In this document: one piece after another, positions 1 to 50,985 of the stretch
Layout: the number at the start of each line of letters is the position of its first letter
How positions within the stretch are numbered: position 1 is the first letter of the stretch
Position numbers and translations under genes: made by a program
The notes under the pieces: model-generated
Seen by the model: only the letters and a program-made list of their open reading frames with translations
Databases searched by the model: none
Told to the model about the DNA's origin: nothing
Assembly (NCBI RefSeq): GCF_051622035.1
Contig: NC_135362.1
Span: forward strand, 14,263,501 to 14,327,500
Reading direction: 5' to 3'
Length of the DNA: 64,000 nt
Source of the DNA: Arctopsyche grandis
Taxonomy: Eukaryota; Arthropoda; Insecta; Trichoptera; Hydropsychidae

Positions 1-2136
1 AAAAATTATCATTACTGTAATTTAATTTGATTATTAAGTATTAATTTTAAATTGAAACATTTACTTAACGAAACACATCGAGAAACGGGAACGGGAATTG
101 CATGCGTTATTGTATTATATACAAAAATATTTTTTGTATACACATATGTAATATATTTAATATATGAGACATATTTTGATCATTCATAGATTTTTAAGCT
201 ACTAACACACCTTTAAAATATTAAAAAAAAGTTTAAAAACCAATTCTTGCTTTTTTTTTTAATAGTATTTCATAGTATCTCGTAAAATAAGTATTTCACT
301 ATGTAAAACATTGTCGTATATGTGTTTTGTATAATATGTAGGTATATATATACAAACTCGACGATGAACTATACCGAAAAAGTAAAGAAAACGAGTCTTG
401 ATTTAATGCAAGTTGGTGGAACGAGGTAGACCACTTCTATTCATACTACCTACATACATATGTATGTATATACAGCACCGCACGTTTTCGGCATGTTCAT
501 AATTATTTTGGATGAGTGCAAGGTAAAATCGGCTTATATATACATATGTAAATTACAGAGCACGAATATGCAGTATTAATATTAATTTCCGAAATATTCA
601 CAATATTAATTTCCGAAAATATTCACAATATTGATTTCCGAAAATATTCATATTCACATCGCAACACTTTCTTTAGTACGGGTGCACTCGCCACTATGAC
701 GTCACGCATGAATATTTCAACAGCGGCCAAAGAAAACCGGTTCTGCTTTATACGTTTCGGTGATATGGACTTTTGTATAATATGTCAGTTATTGCCGTTA
801 CGGATACGCCTAATACATACATACACATTACGGAGCATATGAATATATTGTAGAATGTGCTAACGAATATTTTTCATAGTGCTGTTTAAACAAACCACTA
901 TACATCTGTTGAATTCATACTAATCATATCGTGATTAAATAAATTAAAATATCTGAATCAATTAAAAGAAGATGCTGGATTTTTTTCGAAATTCCCAATA
1001 AACATGATGAAAACTACATATAAATGAAAAAGCCGAATAACACATTAGTCAAAAAATTTCATAGCCCAACCGTAAAATATTATATAGGACTGCCACGAAA
1101 TATCAGCGTTGCATAAAATACCCAAAATGCAAATACGCCGTCATCGCGGAGCGTCGTCTCTTCCTGAATATTCAAAGGGAGAGCGTCTCCCTCTCTGAAA
1201 ATTCACGCTAAAAGGAATATTTAATAACGGGAAAGAGGTGCATCGCTAACAAAGTTGAGAAGTGTTCATCTCCACCTCACGATATATTTACAGATCACAT
1301 CCTCATACACAATGTACGTATATTATTTACTGTATAACAGTCAGGCCAGCGGTTGTACTGTAACGGGGGATAACGGCAAGATTGATAACGACCCGTTGTG
1401 CTGGAGACAGGGTTATGCATTCTGTCTAGTGTGCTAGTACACCGGATACCCCATGTGCACGAGGTGGACTATCAATTACTGAGAGGGTAACAAGACGAAA
1501 CGGCTCAGGACTTTGACCATCAATTCCGATCCGTGCACGTGGACGGGCAAGCACTGCTTTAATGGCCGAGGTATTAATCAAAAATGGTCACGGTCTTTGA
1601 AGGGTTACGGTACGGTGGCTCACAGAATTGATACACGGATACTGCAAAATATATGTCGCTCTTTTTATGGAAGGGCTTAGCCCAAATAAGTCACTGCGAT
1701 ATTAGTGAGCTTTCAGATTCAAAGGAAGAGCTCAGACTTATGTCTTGGCCCTATGTGAAATTTAATACAAATCAACCACCTGTGAGATTTTAGTTTTGCT
1801 GTTATTATTAAAATCTTTAAGCATATATTTTATATAAAAAAATTGGTAATATCGATTAAATATAATATTATACGCGCCTTCTATCCCTTAAAGTATCAAA
1901 ATACATCACTACATCAAATGGGTTACCGGTAACCATTTGTTCAAAATATAAAATTTCCAGAAATCTGCTATAAGATGTTTTCTTATAGGCTTTATAGCAA
2001 AAATGTTTTTGTAATATTGACAATGGAATATATAAATTGGGCTTTGGTGGGGGATATGGATTTTATATGTTGTTCAATAACAAGAAAAAATATCAAAAAC
2101 CTATTTACGGATATTAAGATATCATTTTAAATCATC
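1..2136. other. Non-coding flank, no gene seen
   Basis: AT-rich DNA with short TACATA/TATGTA microsatellites. A 25-bp unit containing ATTTCCGAAA is repeated three times in tandem at 579-650. The stretch 1140-1680 is less AT-rich than its surroundings and contains only a 60-codon open frame that resembles nothing I recognise. It could be an old repeat or regulatory DNA. Confidence 0.5.
579..650. repeat. 25-bp tandem repeat, 3 copies
   Basis: Units at about 579-603, 604-628 and 629-650 share TATTRATTTCCGAAA followed by a TATTCA block. The copies differ by one base substitution and a one-base A-run change, so the array is fairly young or conserved. Confidence 0.85.
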
Positions 2137-2745
2137 ACTATCATCATTTGCAGCCACTCACTGTCCGCTGCCGGATGAAGCCCTCTTCAACATTCCATTC
2201 GTTTTCAGCTTCCATTCGTCTCTGTTATGCGCAAATTGTTTGAGTGCATTCTATAGTACCATTCTAGCATTTTTTGTCCAACTTACGTCCATTCTATAAG
2301 CTAAGTGACCATTTCATTCTCTCCACTATATAGGTATGTATGTATGTATGTACACTACCCTCGTCATACTTCTCACCCACGCATTCCGTTTCCTATCTAT
2401 CTTAGTTATGCTGAGCATACAGCGTTCCATACTTCTTATTCCTTACTTCTTTGAGTGTATTCTGTAGTATCATTCTAGCACTTCTTTTGTCCACCTTTCT
2501 TCCATTATTCTAGCCAAGTGACTCATTGCTATTTCACTATCCACTATATCTACTAACATTGTCATACTTCTCACCCACGTATTACGTTTACTATATCTTC
2601 TCGTTTTGACGATTATACAGCATTCCATACTTATTTGAGTGCATTGGAATTTTTGTCACATCTTGGCGTTCAATATCCAAGTTTCACATCCATAAGTGGC
2701 ATTTTTGATTTAAAAATGGTTCATTCACCATTTTTTAACATAAAA
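2137..2745 (-). mobile_element. RTE-type LINE remnant (3' part), internally duplicated
   Basis: The stretch matches the complement of the 3' part of the RTE copy at 59247-59935. Shared blocks include the start (CATCATTTGCAGCCACTCAC here against CATCATTTACAGCTATTCGC), the GCATACAGCGTTCCATACTT block and GTGGCATTTTTGATTTAAAA. About 210 bp is present twice in tandem (about 2233-2455 and 2456-2660), each copy carrying the CATTCTAGCA, CATACTTCTCACCCACG and CATTCCATACTT blocks. The reading frame is destroyed. It is a 5'-truncated, decayed copy whose sense strand is minus. Confidence 0.65.
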
Positions 2746-5060
2746 CTATAGAAATAATTATTTTTTAACTTAAATTAAAACTATACAATTTAGTTTAAAA
2801 CATTCATTAAATTTTAAATTAAAAATTAAATTAAATTTAAAAAAAGTTATTTCTAAAAAGAAAATAATATATAATATACGTAAGACGTACATATTTCAAA
2901 CAATTAATGTGTTTTGCATATATGTATAATATAAAATTAAACTGAACAATGCAATTTTAATATATAAAAACTCTTAGCAGGTAAATATTTTTGAAGAAAC
3001 ATACGTTAATTTAAAACGAAAATTTACGACAGTAAACGTAATAAGTTCATCCTGAGCGGCAAATATGACAACAAGCAAACTTGCACTAACTAAACCAAGA
3101 ACTAAGTCCTACATACATACATACATATATATGTACATATGTATATGATAAACGTTTAATAGATCGACATATTCTACACACATGGTTGAAAGTTTTGTGT
3201 TTCACATTGACATTGATGATACGATTTTTCAACTCGCGTTATCAAGCGTTTCCTTTGTAAGTTGAAGGATATAAAATTTTACAATTCTTGCGATAGTTTT
3301 TCCGTCTTCATTCTCCTTTTGTTGAAAAAAGTCACCATTACTTTTCGGCATAAAAACTTTTACTATCGCCCATTCTATCGTTTCGAGACTTTTATCGGAA
3401 ACCTGCGTGTGTTTTTTTAGGCTTGAGTGTTTTCACTTCAAGTCAAATAGAAAAATTCTCGTAAATTCCGCAGCGACATCTGCTTTGAATTGTTTCCAGT
3501 AACGTTGATTATTTTGAACATCACTTGTAAATATCACAGCGTTCATTATTAATTTACACCCATTATAGGTTTACGCGTGTCCGCGTTCTAGTAAGTACTA
3601 TCGTTTATTTAAATAAACAATGTTGTACATTATCCGTATAATTGATTTGAAAACCCTCCTCCCGCTTGTAAATGCGATACATTATATGTGGAAAGTGTTA
3701 GAGGAAAGGGGTAGAGCGAGCTTAATTACGAGAGCTTTTGCAAGTTTACCTAACTTTTAATTAAAAGTTAGCGCGCGGGTAACGAAACTCCATATTAAAT
3801 ACAGAATACATTTTGTATCAACATAGAAAATGTATGAACTACTTTCGCGTGCGAGAATCACGTGTCATAAATTATCTCCGTGTGAATTTTAATTAACGAA
3901 TACCGGGATGATCTCGCCGGGCCTTGGTTTTTTTCCGAGACAATTTGATGAAATATTCAAGGATTTCACGTGCGCCTGAATCGTTGCAGAGTTATTAGGA
4001 TGTGTACCGAATTTTGTGCGATATTTCACGTTTCACTAGGAAAAAGTGTACTAGTTAAATCGACCTGTGTTGGTGAAAGAATTTAATCTCATTTCGGTAT
4101 GAATAATATATTAAATTATAGCTGATCGTATTTTCTTGTTTTAAAGTGAAATATAAAGTATCTCGAAAGAATCTCAGGTGAGGCGTGGGGATGCTCTATC
4201 CTGTCGGAAGATATGAATAATAAACTCCGAAAAATTTACTTTGCATTCTGCGTTTACCGAGCTGTTTTTGCGCAACGCGCTCCGTTAGACTCTCTTTGAT
4301 ATTTTTTTTTAAAGAAAAATTCTAGAAGCATTCGCATATTTGCCGCGTATGTTAATTACTCAAAACAAAGATGTTTATTTTATTTTGAATAATATAATAT
4401 ACTAGTGGTGTTAACCGGCTTCGCTTTGTATTTGTAATTTAACCGCTTAAACATGGCTATTCTAATAGTAAAAATTTTGTTAAATTTATTTGAATACTTT
4501 TATTTTATTTAAATTTATTTGAATCTTCATTTGTTTTGTAATTAAATTTAACGTCACGGATTCCACGAACCAAAACTTACATACATACATAAGAAGTTTC
4601 GATATTTTTAGAATCTCTGTTAGTATTTATCTCTACACACTCGGTTGACCCCCTACGGTGTGAGAATCCGCACTCACAGTTGCCGCTCAATCAACTTTTT
4701 AGCTCTACATACCAATTACATATAATATGTTTGTGCCTTTTTTCGTTTTTTCAAAAAATTAATATGAAAATTATCAAAATCATTTTTAAAACGTGCAAAA
4801 AAACAATATTTGAAATAAAACAAAAATGACGAATGAATTCGGATGTTTCCATTATTTTTATACATATTTCAGAAATCCTCAAAATAATGATGGCGATTAA
4901 ATTCACATACAGTTGTAACATACTTAAGCTTCCTTTACATAAAGAGCTTATCACTTTTTTATATAATTTAATCCGGAGCTTAACGCTCTTCTTCGGTAAT
5001 GCGGCTTTCGCGTGCTTGTACTACAAATTACTTCAAACGTGTCATCATTAACGATAAACT

Positions 5061-5090
5061 TTTTTTCGTATTAAAAATAATACGAAAAAA
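5061..5090. repeat. Perfect hairpin, 13-bp arms
   Basis: The left arm at 5061-5073 and the right arm at 5078-5090 are exact reverse complements separated by AAAA. The function is unknown. The run of T and A at the ends could be chance in AT-rich DNA, although the CG in each arm makes this less likely. Confidence 0.6.
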
Positions 5091-6061
5091 GATGATAATA
5101 ATAACCCAGCAATTTCAATTATACCGACTAAGCTTTTGAGTGTCAAAATAGGTCCTCAAATCCGGTCGACAAAGGTCGGATTTAAATTTAGTCGCGAATC
5201 GTTCGGATAAGGACTTGGAAGTGGCTTTCCGCAGACCGCAGACTAAATTGTGTACAAAATGATCACGTTATTAGTTTTCGAGCGATTCTGGCGCACTAGG
5301 TTTCGGGTTTTGGGTTTTGATTTAAAGGCCGACAAAGCCAGTTCGGAAATCTTATGCCGACGGGCGTCTCCCAATCCCGGATAATCCGAACCTCGAGCCG
5401 CACTTTCAAGTCGTCGCGAAATGAATTATAGTTCACTATGTTGTATATATTCTCCATTATATTGTATATAGCTCCATTTGGTACGGATTCGCATTTATAA
5501 TTACGTGAGTATATTGCTGAAGACCACATAAATATGTATATTCCGCATATTATGTAACTGACTTTTTACGAGCGCAAAGCATTAGGATTATATCGCACGG
5601 AAAGTTTCAACATTTCAAAAGAGATTATTTTTGTTTTATTTTATACTATTATAATTAAAAGCTATAGGTACATACAACTTTTATACATATACATATATAT
5701 TAATTGTATGTACTCTGTATTATACGCATTGATCCATATAATATGATTTAAATGCACGATACTTTATTTAAAATTTGAATGTAGGACATATTTTTCATCT
5801 TTAATGTAATTTAATTTTCCAAAATTTATATTAAAAATTGATCAGCACCTTACACTACACTTCATAAAAATAAAAGTTCCCTGTAGCATTTTAACGCTCC
5901 TAATGATAACGTCACCATCAAAATAATTCACTCAGGTGCGTTAAGAAGTTCAAAATAAATAAATAATATGTACCTATATAATACAATATTTTATTTAAAT
6001 TTATATTTTTATCATGATATCATTACAGGTTTCCCCAAAGCAACATCTATTATATATAAAT

Positions 6062-6125
6062 AATAATCCGGGATGCGAATCCGGGGTCTCTACATGCTTG
6101 GCATTAACGCAACCACCGAGCTGTA
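6062..6125 (-). mobile_element. SINE family 2 head fragment
   Basis: The complement contains a B-box-like GGATTCGCATCCC, and the + strand reads GCATTAACGCAACCACCGAG. That block matches the tRNA-like heads of the SINE copies near 38615 and 51845 (TTAGCATTAATGCAACCACC). Only the tRNA-like head is preserved. Confidence 0.5.
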
Positions 6126-6582
6126 AATATTACTTACACTGATATGTCATGAATTAGTAATTAGAATATGTAACTACTAACTAACATGTAATGAATTAGT
6201 AAATTTTTAACGGTAAATCGACATGTTATATTTGAAATTGGCGTAAGTCTACTTTTCTTCACTTCGAGAAATATCTCGTAAAACATTAAATAAAATGTAT
6301 TGTGTTTTACAATATTTAAAAATACTGGTGGACTGTAATACGTTTATTCTGCTTTTCCGAGATTCTGGACATATCATATTAAGTGATAACAATGTACGAA
6401 TTAAGTGAAACAGAAACAGTGATTTTGGAACTGAAAATTAAACTTCCGCCGCTTTCAAATATAACGGCTCAATTATATATTAAACCAATGATTCATTCAA
6501 AGCTAGGTTTTAGTATAAACATGTAAATACTTTTCTAGTTTTTTACATGCATGTGCCGTAAATTAAAAATTAAAAATTAAAC

Positions 6583-6797
6583 CAGTGCCGGTTTTAGGGG
6601 GGGCTAGGTCGGGCGGTGCCCGAGGGCGTCAAATAAATTAGGGCACCACACGATTGGCCAAAGGCGCTCTAAAATTTAAAATTAGAGCGCCAAAAGCCAT
6701 ACAAAATTTTAGATTAGAGCGCTAAAGGCGAAATTGTTTTCTAAGAGTGTTTAGAAAAAAATGCCCGAAGGCGCCATTGGGTGTAAGGCCGGCACTG
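6583..6797. mobile_element. Short non-autonomous hAT-like element (MITE)
   Basis: The ends are inverted: CAGTGCCGGTTTTA at the left and the complement of CAGTGCCGGCCTTAC at the right. The flanking octamers AATTAAAC and ATTTATAC agree at 6 of 8 positions, as expected for a decayed 8-bp hAT target duplication. The interior is GC-richer, holds repeated AGAGCGC(C/T) motifs and has no coding potential. Length is 215 bp. Confidence 0.65.
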
Positions 6798-7531
6798 ATT
6801 TATACATATAAATCCGAATATAAGCAGTTTTTAAAGACTTGTCCGTTTTGAATTAGTCCGCCGTGGAGAAAATTGCTTTGTATATTTTTCGTACGCTCTC
6901 CGACACTATGAGAGCACAATTAACCTAAAGTTTGCAGACTTTTCGCTCCTTACTTTCCACACTCGACACGAATTCACTCAAATGGGTCTGACGACGAGAC
7001 AAAAGGCTGTATCTACCGACCTGCATATACATACATAGGTCGACCGGAGTGCCTGAACCACTTTAATTTGCTTTGCCAGTCACGCTTTGGGTTACTCCTC
7101 TCTTCATCCTCCAACTGGCGATGTACCTACATATGTAGTTGGTTTTGCAAAACTTGGGACCGACTCGAGAAAGATAATAATGAAAAAGCCCAAAGTTCAA
7201 CAATGAAAATCGTTAAGCTGCTAGTATTCAGGAGTCCTCTTCTTCGAGAGGTCTGCATGAATTATTCACGAAAAGATAACTAGCTATTTTTTTCCCATAT
7301 ACTTCCGTTTAAATTGACAAAAAACTGAAGAAGATTAAATTTTTAATCGCTACCCTTTCTTATGAAAAGGGTGAATATCTGATTTTGACACGTGATATAT
7401 TAAATCTTCACGTCTCGGTTAGTGACGGAGAAAACGTTGAAAAAACACGATCGATGCTCACAAGAGACAATACTGAATTTATATTTTTTTCCAGCACACT
7501 TGAAACTTGAAATTATGGATATATACATATG

Positions 7532-7534
<3 letters not shown>
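6798..7534. other. Non-coding, no gene seen
   Basis: Mixed-composition DNA without a recognisable coding segment. A 71-codon open frame near 7068 has no family features. Confidence 0.4.
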
Positions 7535-8025
<491 letters not shown>

Positions 8026-11000
8026 TTTTATTTTATTTTAAAACAAAAATCTTCAACCGAAGTATAATTACGTAAATTAATATTCCATTATATCAATATA
8101 TGGAATCTAGATTTCAGTTTATGTGTGGATAAAGTGAACTGATTGAAACATACAAGTACGCGTTTGATTTTCCTTTTTTTCCACAGTTTTTCCAGCATTT
8201 CCCGAGTCGAATCGCGTCGCGCAAAATGACATGGAAATGGAAAACCGCACGAATGCCCGTCGAATAATCAATCAATCCCGAGCGAGGTGAAAACGGGAAA
8301 AACAGCCGAGATAAAAAAAATAACATAAATGTGTGTGGACTGATTTATTTCAGAATTTTTTTTTCGTTCGGCCACAAAGCGATTAAATTGTTTTCGTTGG
8401 TCACACGATAATTTTTTCGTAAAATAAGGTACTTCAATATTTTTAAACTAGTAATGAAAGTTTGTATAAAATTATCACTTTTTTTAAATTTGACTTATCT
8501 AAATAGATAATACGAAAAAATATAATAAAAAAGTACTTAAAAAATTGATTTGGAGTAATCGCTTTTGTACGAAACCCTGTCCGGGATAATTAAAAAGTTT
8601 TAATTGGGTTTCGGTTCTACGAAAGCAGAAACGTATGTTTATATAAATTCGATGCGTACGGAATAGAATAAATTTTTTTGTGTTAAAGTTAAATTAATTA
8701 TAGTGCTAATTGTAATTAGAATTTGCTTCTGATAATAAATTTTACGGCATTTAAAATTTCCCGAATCTATCGTTGTATAATCTCGAAAGTATAATACATA
8801 AGTACATATTAAATTTACGATTAAATTAATGCAAAATTGGAACTGCTCTCTCACTCTCTCTCTCTCTCCTCAAACTTGTAATTTGAGTTCGATGCAAGAT
8901 GGTGTGTCGCATAATATTCAATTTAACTTTGAAAATATTGTGTTCGTTCGCTATTCAAAAGGTTCGAAGACCTCTATAGTTCGAGTGCTTCGCAACCAGT
9001 ACCGGTCAGAGCTAGCCCATAAATTATATAAATTTCCTCTGAATAAATTTCAACTTTTGGGATAGAACCGAACGCCCTACTCCACCCACCCCATCATTTG
9101 GAAATGCCTCCAGATATAGACGAAAAATACCTCGAAAAATCACCAGCATATATGTATGTATGTATGTATGTATCGAAATATCACATGAAAATGTTGTGTA
9201 TTTCAATAAAAATTTAACCTTTATATTGATATTTAAAAATTCATTATCGTAGTTGTCTTACTTGTGTGTATAGTAATATATTGCGTTTCGATGCATAAAA
9301 TATACGAACACGTCAATTTACGTTATACTGTTGTCGCTAAAGGTCAAGCCATTATTTAGATTAAATATCACCGGTTGAGTATTTCAGATAGATTTTATTT
9401 TTATTTTCGAAACGGGGAATCCATTTCATTATGAAAACATCAATCAAAACGTACTTTATGAAATGAATTGCCTAAATATAACAAATAAATAAACGCTCAG
9501 GATGTACAATGTACCTATAAGTACATACAATGTATGTACATACATATGGGTAGTTCTCGCTTTTTTGGAGACTTTTGATTTAATTGGTTTTTCCAATAAA
9601 TATACTTTTTTTTCCTTTTGAGGAAAAAAAGTTTTTTTTCCACAGAATCAATCGTACGCGGCACGTGTTTTTATTTAGACAGTTTTGCACATTTGCATAC
9701 AAAAAAAACGCTGGCATGCATAGTCGGTGCCATCTCAATCTTCCCAAAACGCACCCACTGGAGTATTTTCGGTGATATTTTATCCTTATATTGACATAGG
9801 TTTGACAGTGATCTATGTGTAACGATGATTCCCATATTTGAAGAAATGTAGGAGAAACTTGTCAAAATCGTACGAATTAATAATGACATGAAGAAAAGCC
9901 CTACCCAACTGGAAACCACGAGCACGTCTATGCCATACAATTGTGTGTTTGCACCTGTAGGCCACTTTTAAAAAATGCTTTTGCCCGAAAACACTCAGGT
10001 ATTTGAAACATCCACTGCATCGAATCTTACAAGAAATTCTACTGTTATTCAACACTACTTTGTCTCTTTAGGGATGCTGATTATTTAAAAGCAATACAAA
10101 GTCATATTTTGTAAGCAAATCAGTGTTTTGAGAGAAGCGATTGTGTTTCGTTGTTTTAATTGATTCCGTTTTTTGTTTTCTTTTCTTTTTTTGTCTTATT
10201 TTAATTAAGTGTATCTTCTTTTATTGTATAATGCCAAAACACGGAAATCAAATGAAGTGAAATAGACTTGGATTATTTAAATATAATAAATTTTGAACAG
10301 TATGGGTAGATAATAATCTCTAAGCAACTTAAATTATCGTATTTAATTGAGGTTAAATAGATTTTTTTTTATACGATATATACGAATTTAAGAACGCTTT
10401 CGACTCAAAGAAAAAACACTTTCCCTACTGTGCTAAAAAATCCGCTAGCCACTGTGCTAGACTCCAAGCATCCGGCTAATAATGTGTGTTTTAAGTTAAA
10501 ATAAAGCAAAATATGCAAGGTTGATAATTATAATTAGCAATAATTGAATAAATATGAAATCAGTGCAAGAAATAAAAATAAAAAACACGACTGAAGCAAA
10601 GCCATGTAATTCCAAGGCTGATATCAATCTCACGCTGACCGTTTAGCGCGGCGCGTACTGAATTCCCCCTCTGTCTAGCATCAAGGTTTTCATTTTTTCA
10701 AAACATTGTTCAATTGATCAATGTTTTCATTTTGTAATGGCATAATTGCAATCATAGAGGTTTTGATAAGGAATGATGATATATCTTGAAGACCCTGCAT
10801 TTGATATATTTAGATAAATAAAATAAAATTCCTGGTCACTATCTAATCTAATACAATTAAAATTAATACTATCTATGTAAGCTTAGATTTTTTACATTGT
10901 ACATACATATGTATATACATACATATGTACATAGTATATAATAATATATCTCAAAAATATAATAAGTTGTGAGACATTGTTGTTGAAATTTTTGTAAACA

Positions 11001-11739
11001 AAACCACCATTATAAATGAGATGTTATACTCGAATATTATTTAATATGTTTCCACACGATTTAATACACTTAATAGGAAAAGTGTCGTCGATGAGTGATT
11101 ATAATTGTGAAAACTTTATAAAATGAACGTAAAGCACTCCAGTTCACTGATCACACAAATATATAATTTATTTGTTAGATGTGCTCTTTTTTTTTCATCT
11201 TAAGATTCTTCTTTTCCGACTTTGGAATGAAGGGGAATGGATGCTGGGGAGAGAGAGATCCTTTCCGCACACGCTTCCATTATAAGTTAAGCTCCTTTGG
11301 CGATATTTTTTCCGACAGAGGCCGGCTTACAAATAATTGGGAAAATAAATTGAAACGTGTCGGGTTAAAGATAACTTTCAGACGGGTACGTACGCTGGGA
11401 GGTCTCTCGCGAAACAATCTAGCGAGCAATCGACCGTCTGAAAAGCAATAAATAAGTGAAATTGGATTATTTTTCTCTGTAAAAATTTTCGTTTGAGTTT
11501 TCGCCGACGAATAAGTCTCAAAAGTTCACTCTTTGACGCCGCGCGCGGTTAACTTTTTAATCGCAGCTTTCGTTATTTCGCGTTAGTAAACTCTGACCTC
11601 GATTATTGCCAGCCCAAGAATGATTCCCAGAAATGTATTTTTACAATTGAAGCAAAAAATCCATTTCAGATTTATTTTAGATTAAGATTTTAATTCCTTA
11701 ATATGAAGTATCTTCATACTATACATATACATACATGAT
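8026..11739. other. Non-coding with dispersed repeat fragment
   Basis: No gene is recognised. The stretch holds a (CT)n tract at 8848-8868, several TACATA/TATGTA runs and, at 9741-9849, a repeat that recurs at 22050-22152. Open frames of 60-90 codons here show no protein-family features. Confidence 0.4.
9741..9849 (+). repeat. Dispersed repeat, copy 1
   Basis: The block shares CTGGAGT-TTTTCGGT, TATCCTT, TTGACAGTGATC, AACGAT and CCATATTTGAA-AAATGT in the same order with 22050-22152. The family is unidentified and contains no open frame of note. It may be a piece of a larger mobile element. Confidence 0.6.
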
Positions 11740-12190
11740 TTATTGTGCTAATATTTTACTATACCATAACTAGCTCCTTACTTTATGTCCCTAATAATTA
11801 TGTACGTGGTAGACATCATTTGATGATTGTACCTCCTGCTCGCACAGATCTTATCGAATGGCTCCTATTGCAAGAGCTATACGACTTCTTTATGAAATCG
11901 TTGTTGCTGAGCCTAAATGTGATATTTTCCACCTCAGTTAGTGCAGGTTATCGGAGATTATTTTAACCCATTTGTCTGGGAGCCTGCGCTCATCATTATT
12001 TTCATAATTTAATGTGATGTATGAGCGGAATTCTGACTTTCTCTCTTCTATTTGGACCTCGCAGGAATTTTTTGTACATACATATTTGTGGCTGGTTCTT
12101 ATATATTGGTGCGGCTTTTAGATGCAAGACATTCCCTACTTTGTATATTTTTATATCATTACTTTATCTGCTATTGTATTTTTGTCTGTG

Positions 12191-12285
<95 letters not shown>

Positions 12286-12385
12286 ATTTCTCTCTTCTCT
12301 CTGTATTTTTCGACTATTCTGGCGCATTAGGGACTCCTGTAGTGCCACAATGGTCCAAAATTAAACCTTAATAAATAAATAATTT
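11740..12385 (+). mobile_element. CR1/Jockey-type LINE, 3' end copy
   Basis: A broken frame at 11745-11966 encodes YVPNNYVRGRHHLMIVPPAR. It matches the C-terminal part of the reverse-transcriptase frame of the large minus-strand LINE at 27079-28575 (YVPIHYVRGRHHHLLAVPPAR). The downstream 3' untranslated part also matches, and the copy ends with the stem-loop block TGCCACAATGGTC and an (AATA)n tail at about 12369-12383. The copy is 5'-truncated and frameshifted. Its 3' untranslated part carries an (AT)n tract at 12188-12282. Confidence 0.85.
12188..12282. repeat. (AT)n microsatellite
   Basis: A long uninterrupted AT dinucleotide run inside the 3' untranslated part of the LINE copy. All open frames across it are repeat artefacts. 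Confidence 0.95.
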
Positions 12386-13235
12386 TGTCTTGACTTTTAA
12401 TGTAATCAAAGGAAAATTTTATATACATTTTCTGAATTTATCTTTGATTCATCGATATATATGTATATACTATTGATGTCAAGAACAATTTCAGCATTTT
12501 CTCATGAAGATATTTCATATTTTAGGCACTAAAAACCCTATATATATGTACATACATATGTATGAACAAATATTATTTTTATTGGATCCAGTTAAATCTC
12601 TGATCGCACGCAAATAAGAGATATTTTCATTAATTTTTAATTCAAAACTTCTTATCCTTATGTATCATTTTTATCGTATTGAAATATCTGTATAAATTTA
12701 TAGGTATATTTCTCTAGTAAGCTTTCTGTCTTGCTCATAAATACTGATATATGTATATATGTAGAATATTATGACCCCAATGTGGAGATAATGCATGAAA
12801 AATTGACATACATCGTGAAAAGAAAAATATTTGTTATTCGAAATTAGCATAATATTTCCCTCTCGTATCGCATAATTTATCTTCGGACTTGTTTTGACGT
12901 AAACTTCCAAACAGACGCTGCAAGCAAAAGACCGTATGCAAGTTGTGGAGAAGGACTTTTTGGAGTTAGTTCACAGTGGAGAAGTGGTAGTAGTAGTAGT
13001 AAGCGGTCAGAGTCGTAATAAATCTTCTACGTGGGTATTTATCTAAGTAGAAGAGAACGTTCTATTGTTGAACGTCCAACAAAAACCACCACCACGCGAA
13101 CTCGAAGATTTATCTCGCGTCATTTGCAAAATATGAATATTAATTATGCAAAACGACAATTAACACCATTCATTCCCTCACACACTTAGTTGAATAAAAA
13201 AACATATTTTAATTTTTTGTTTTTTTTTTTTGCAG
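12386..13235. other. Non-coding, ends in a splice acceptor
   Basis: AT-rich DNA with a (GTA)n tract at about 12985-13002. It ends in a long T tract followed by TGCAG (acceptor AG at 13234-13235), so an upstream 5' untranslated exon is implied but cannot be located by eye. Confidence 0.5.
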
Positions 13236-13259
13236 GTGCGTAGTGGGGCACGGCGAGTC

Positions 13260-48039
<34,780 letters not shown>

Positions 48040-48600
48040 CACAAGGACAGGTCTGTGGAGTACATACACGTGGACCGAGAAACCACTGTATGAATAGTCG
48101 AAAACTACGTGTCCTTTGCGTTTCTAAATCGTAAACTTACTCCTTTCTTTGTAAAAATTTACGGTTGTGATGATTTTTGTTTCGGTTTCGTGTTTGTACG
48201 TTTTATTTTTGAATAGAAACGCAAACGGCCTTGGAAAGTTTCGACGGTACTATTTCACCGCTTTCGCGTAGTTACATATTATATAATATTTAAAATATTA
48301 TCTCGAACAATGAAATATGATCAGTACGACTTATAACACTAAATAAAATCGTGAGCGGTGAAATATTACTAAAACATACCTACTCTACAGACCTGTCTAT
48401 AAACTGAACTTTTTTAAATAAAATTAGAAATTTTACGAATTAATTAATTAACTCACGGATCTACCGTATAAATAAATAATTAATCAAGCGATAAAAATTA
48501 CAAAAATAAAACTAAGCGTACATTAAAAATTTTATGGAAAATGTGATCTATTAAAAATGAAATAATAAATAGCTAATGTGAAGTGATTTTTTCAAGTGAC
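48040..48600 (+). promoter_or_regulatory. 3' untranslated region with candidate poly(A) signals
   Basis: AATAAA occurs at 48342-48347 and 48417-48422, with further AATAAA-type words near 48470-48480. The real cleavage site cannot be chosen from sequence alone. Confidence 0.55.
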
Positions 48601-48706
48601 TATTTATAAAATTGACTTCTTTTAATGGTGTACACCCCCGTGTCGAAAAAAATATAAATACGAAAAATTCATATACACCAAATATATATATGTACACACA
48701 CATATA

Positions 48707-48876
<170 letters not shown>

Positions 48877-48949
48877 TCATATAATGCGTATAAAAAATTA
48901 ATGATTTGACTCTCGATTTCTACTTGTAGATAATTACCATTAAACATAT

Positions 48950-50985
<2,036 letters not shown>

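Larger units (their letters stand above)
2746..6582. other. Non-coding, no gene seen
   Basis: AT-rich sequence with short open frames that show no family features. It contains a perfect 13-bp inverted repeat at 5061-5090 (arms TTTTTTCGTATTA and complement, 4-nt loop) and a SINE remnant at 6062-6125. It may be the promoter region or a 5' untranslated intron of the receptor-like gene downstream, but I see no diagnostic signal. Confidence 0.4.

Noticed and set aside
2137..2745. CRISPR-like or other regular spaced repeat
   Set aside because: The two roughly 210-bp units are a duplicated RTE segment. There are no short identical repeats with uniform spacers anywhere in the window.
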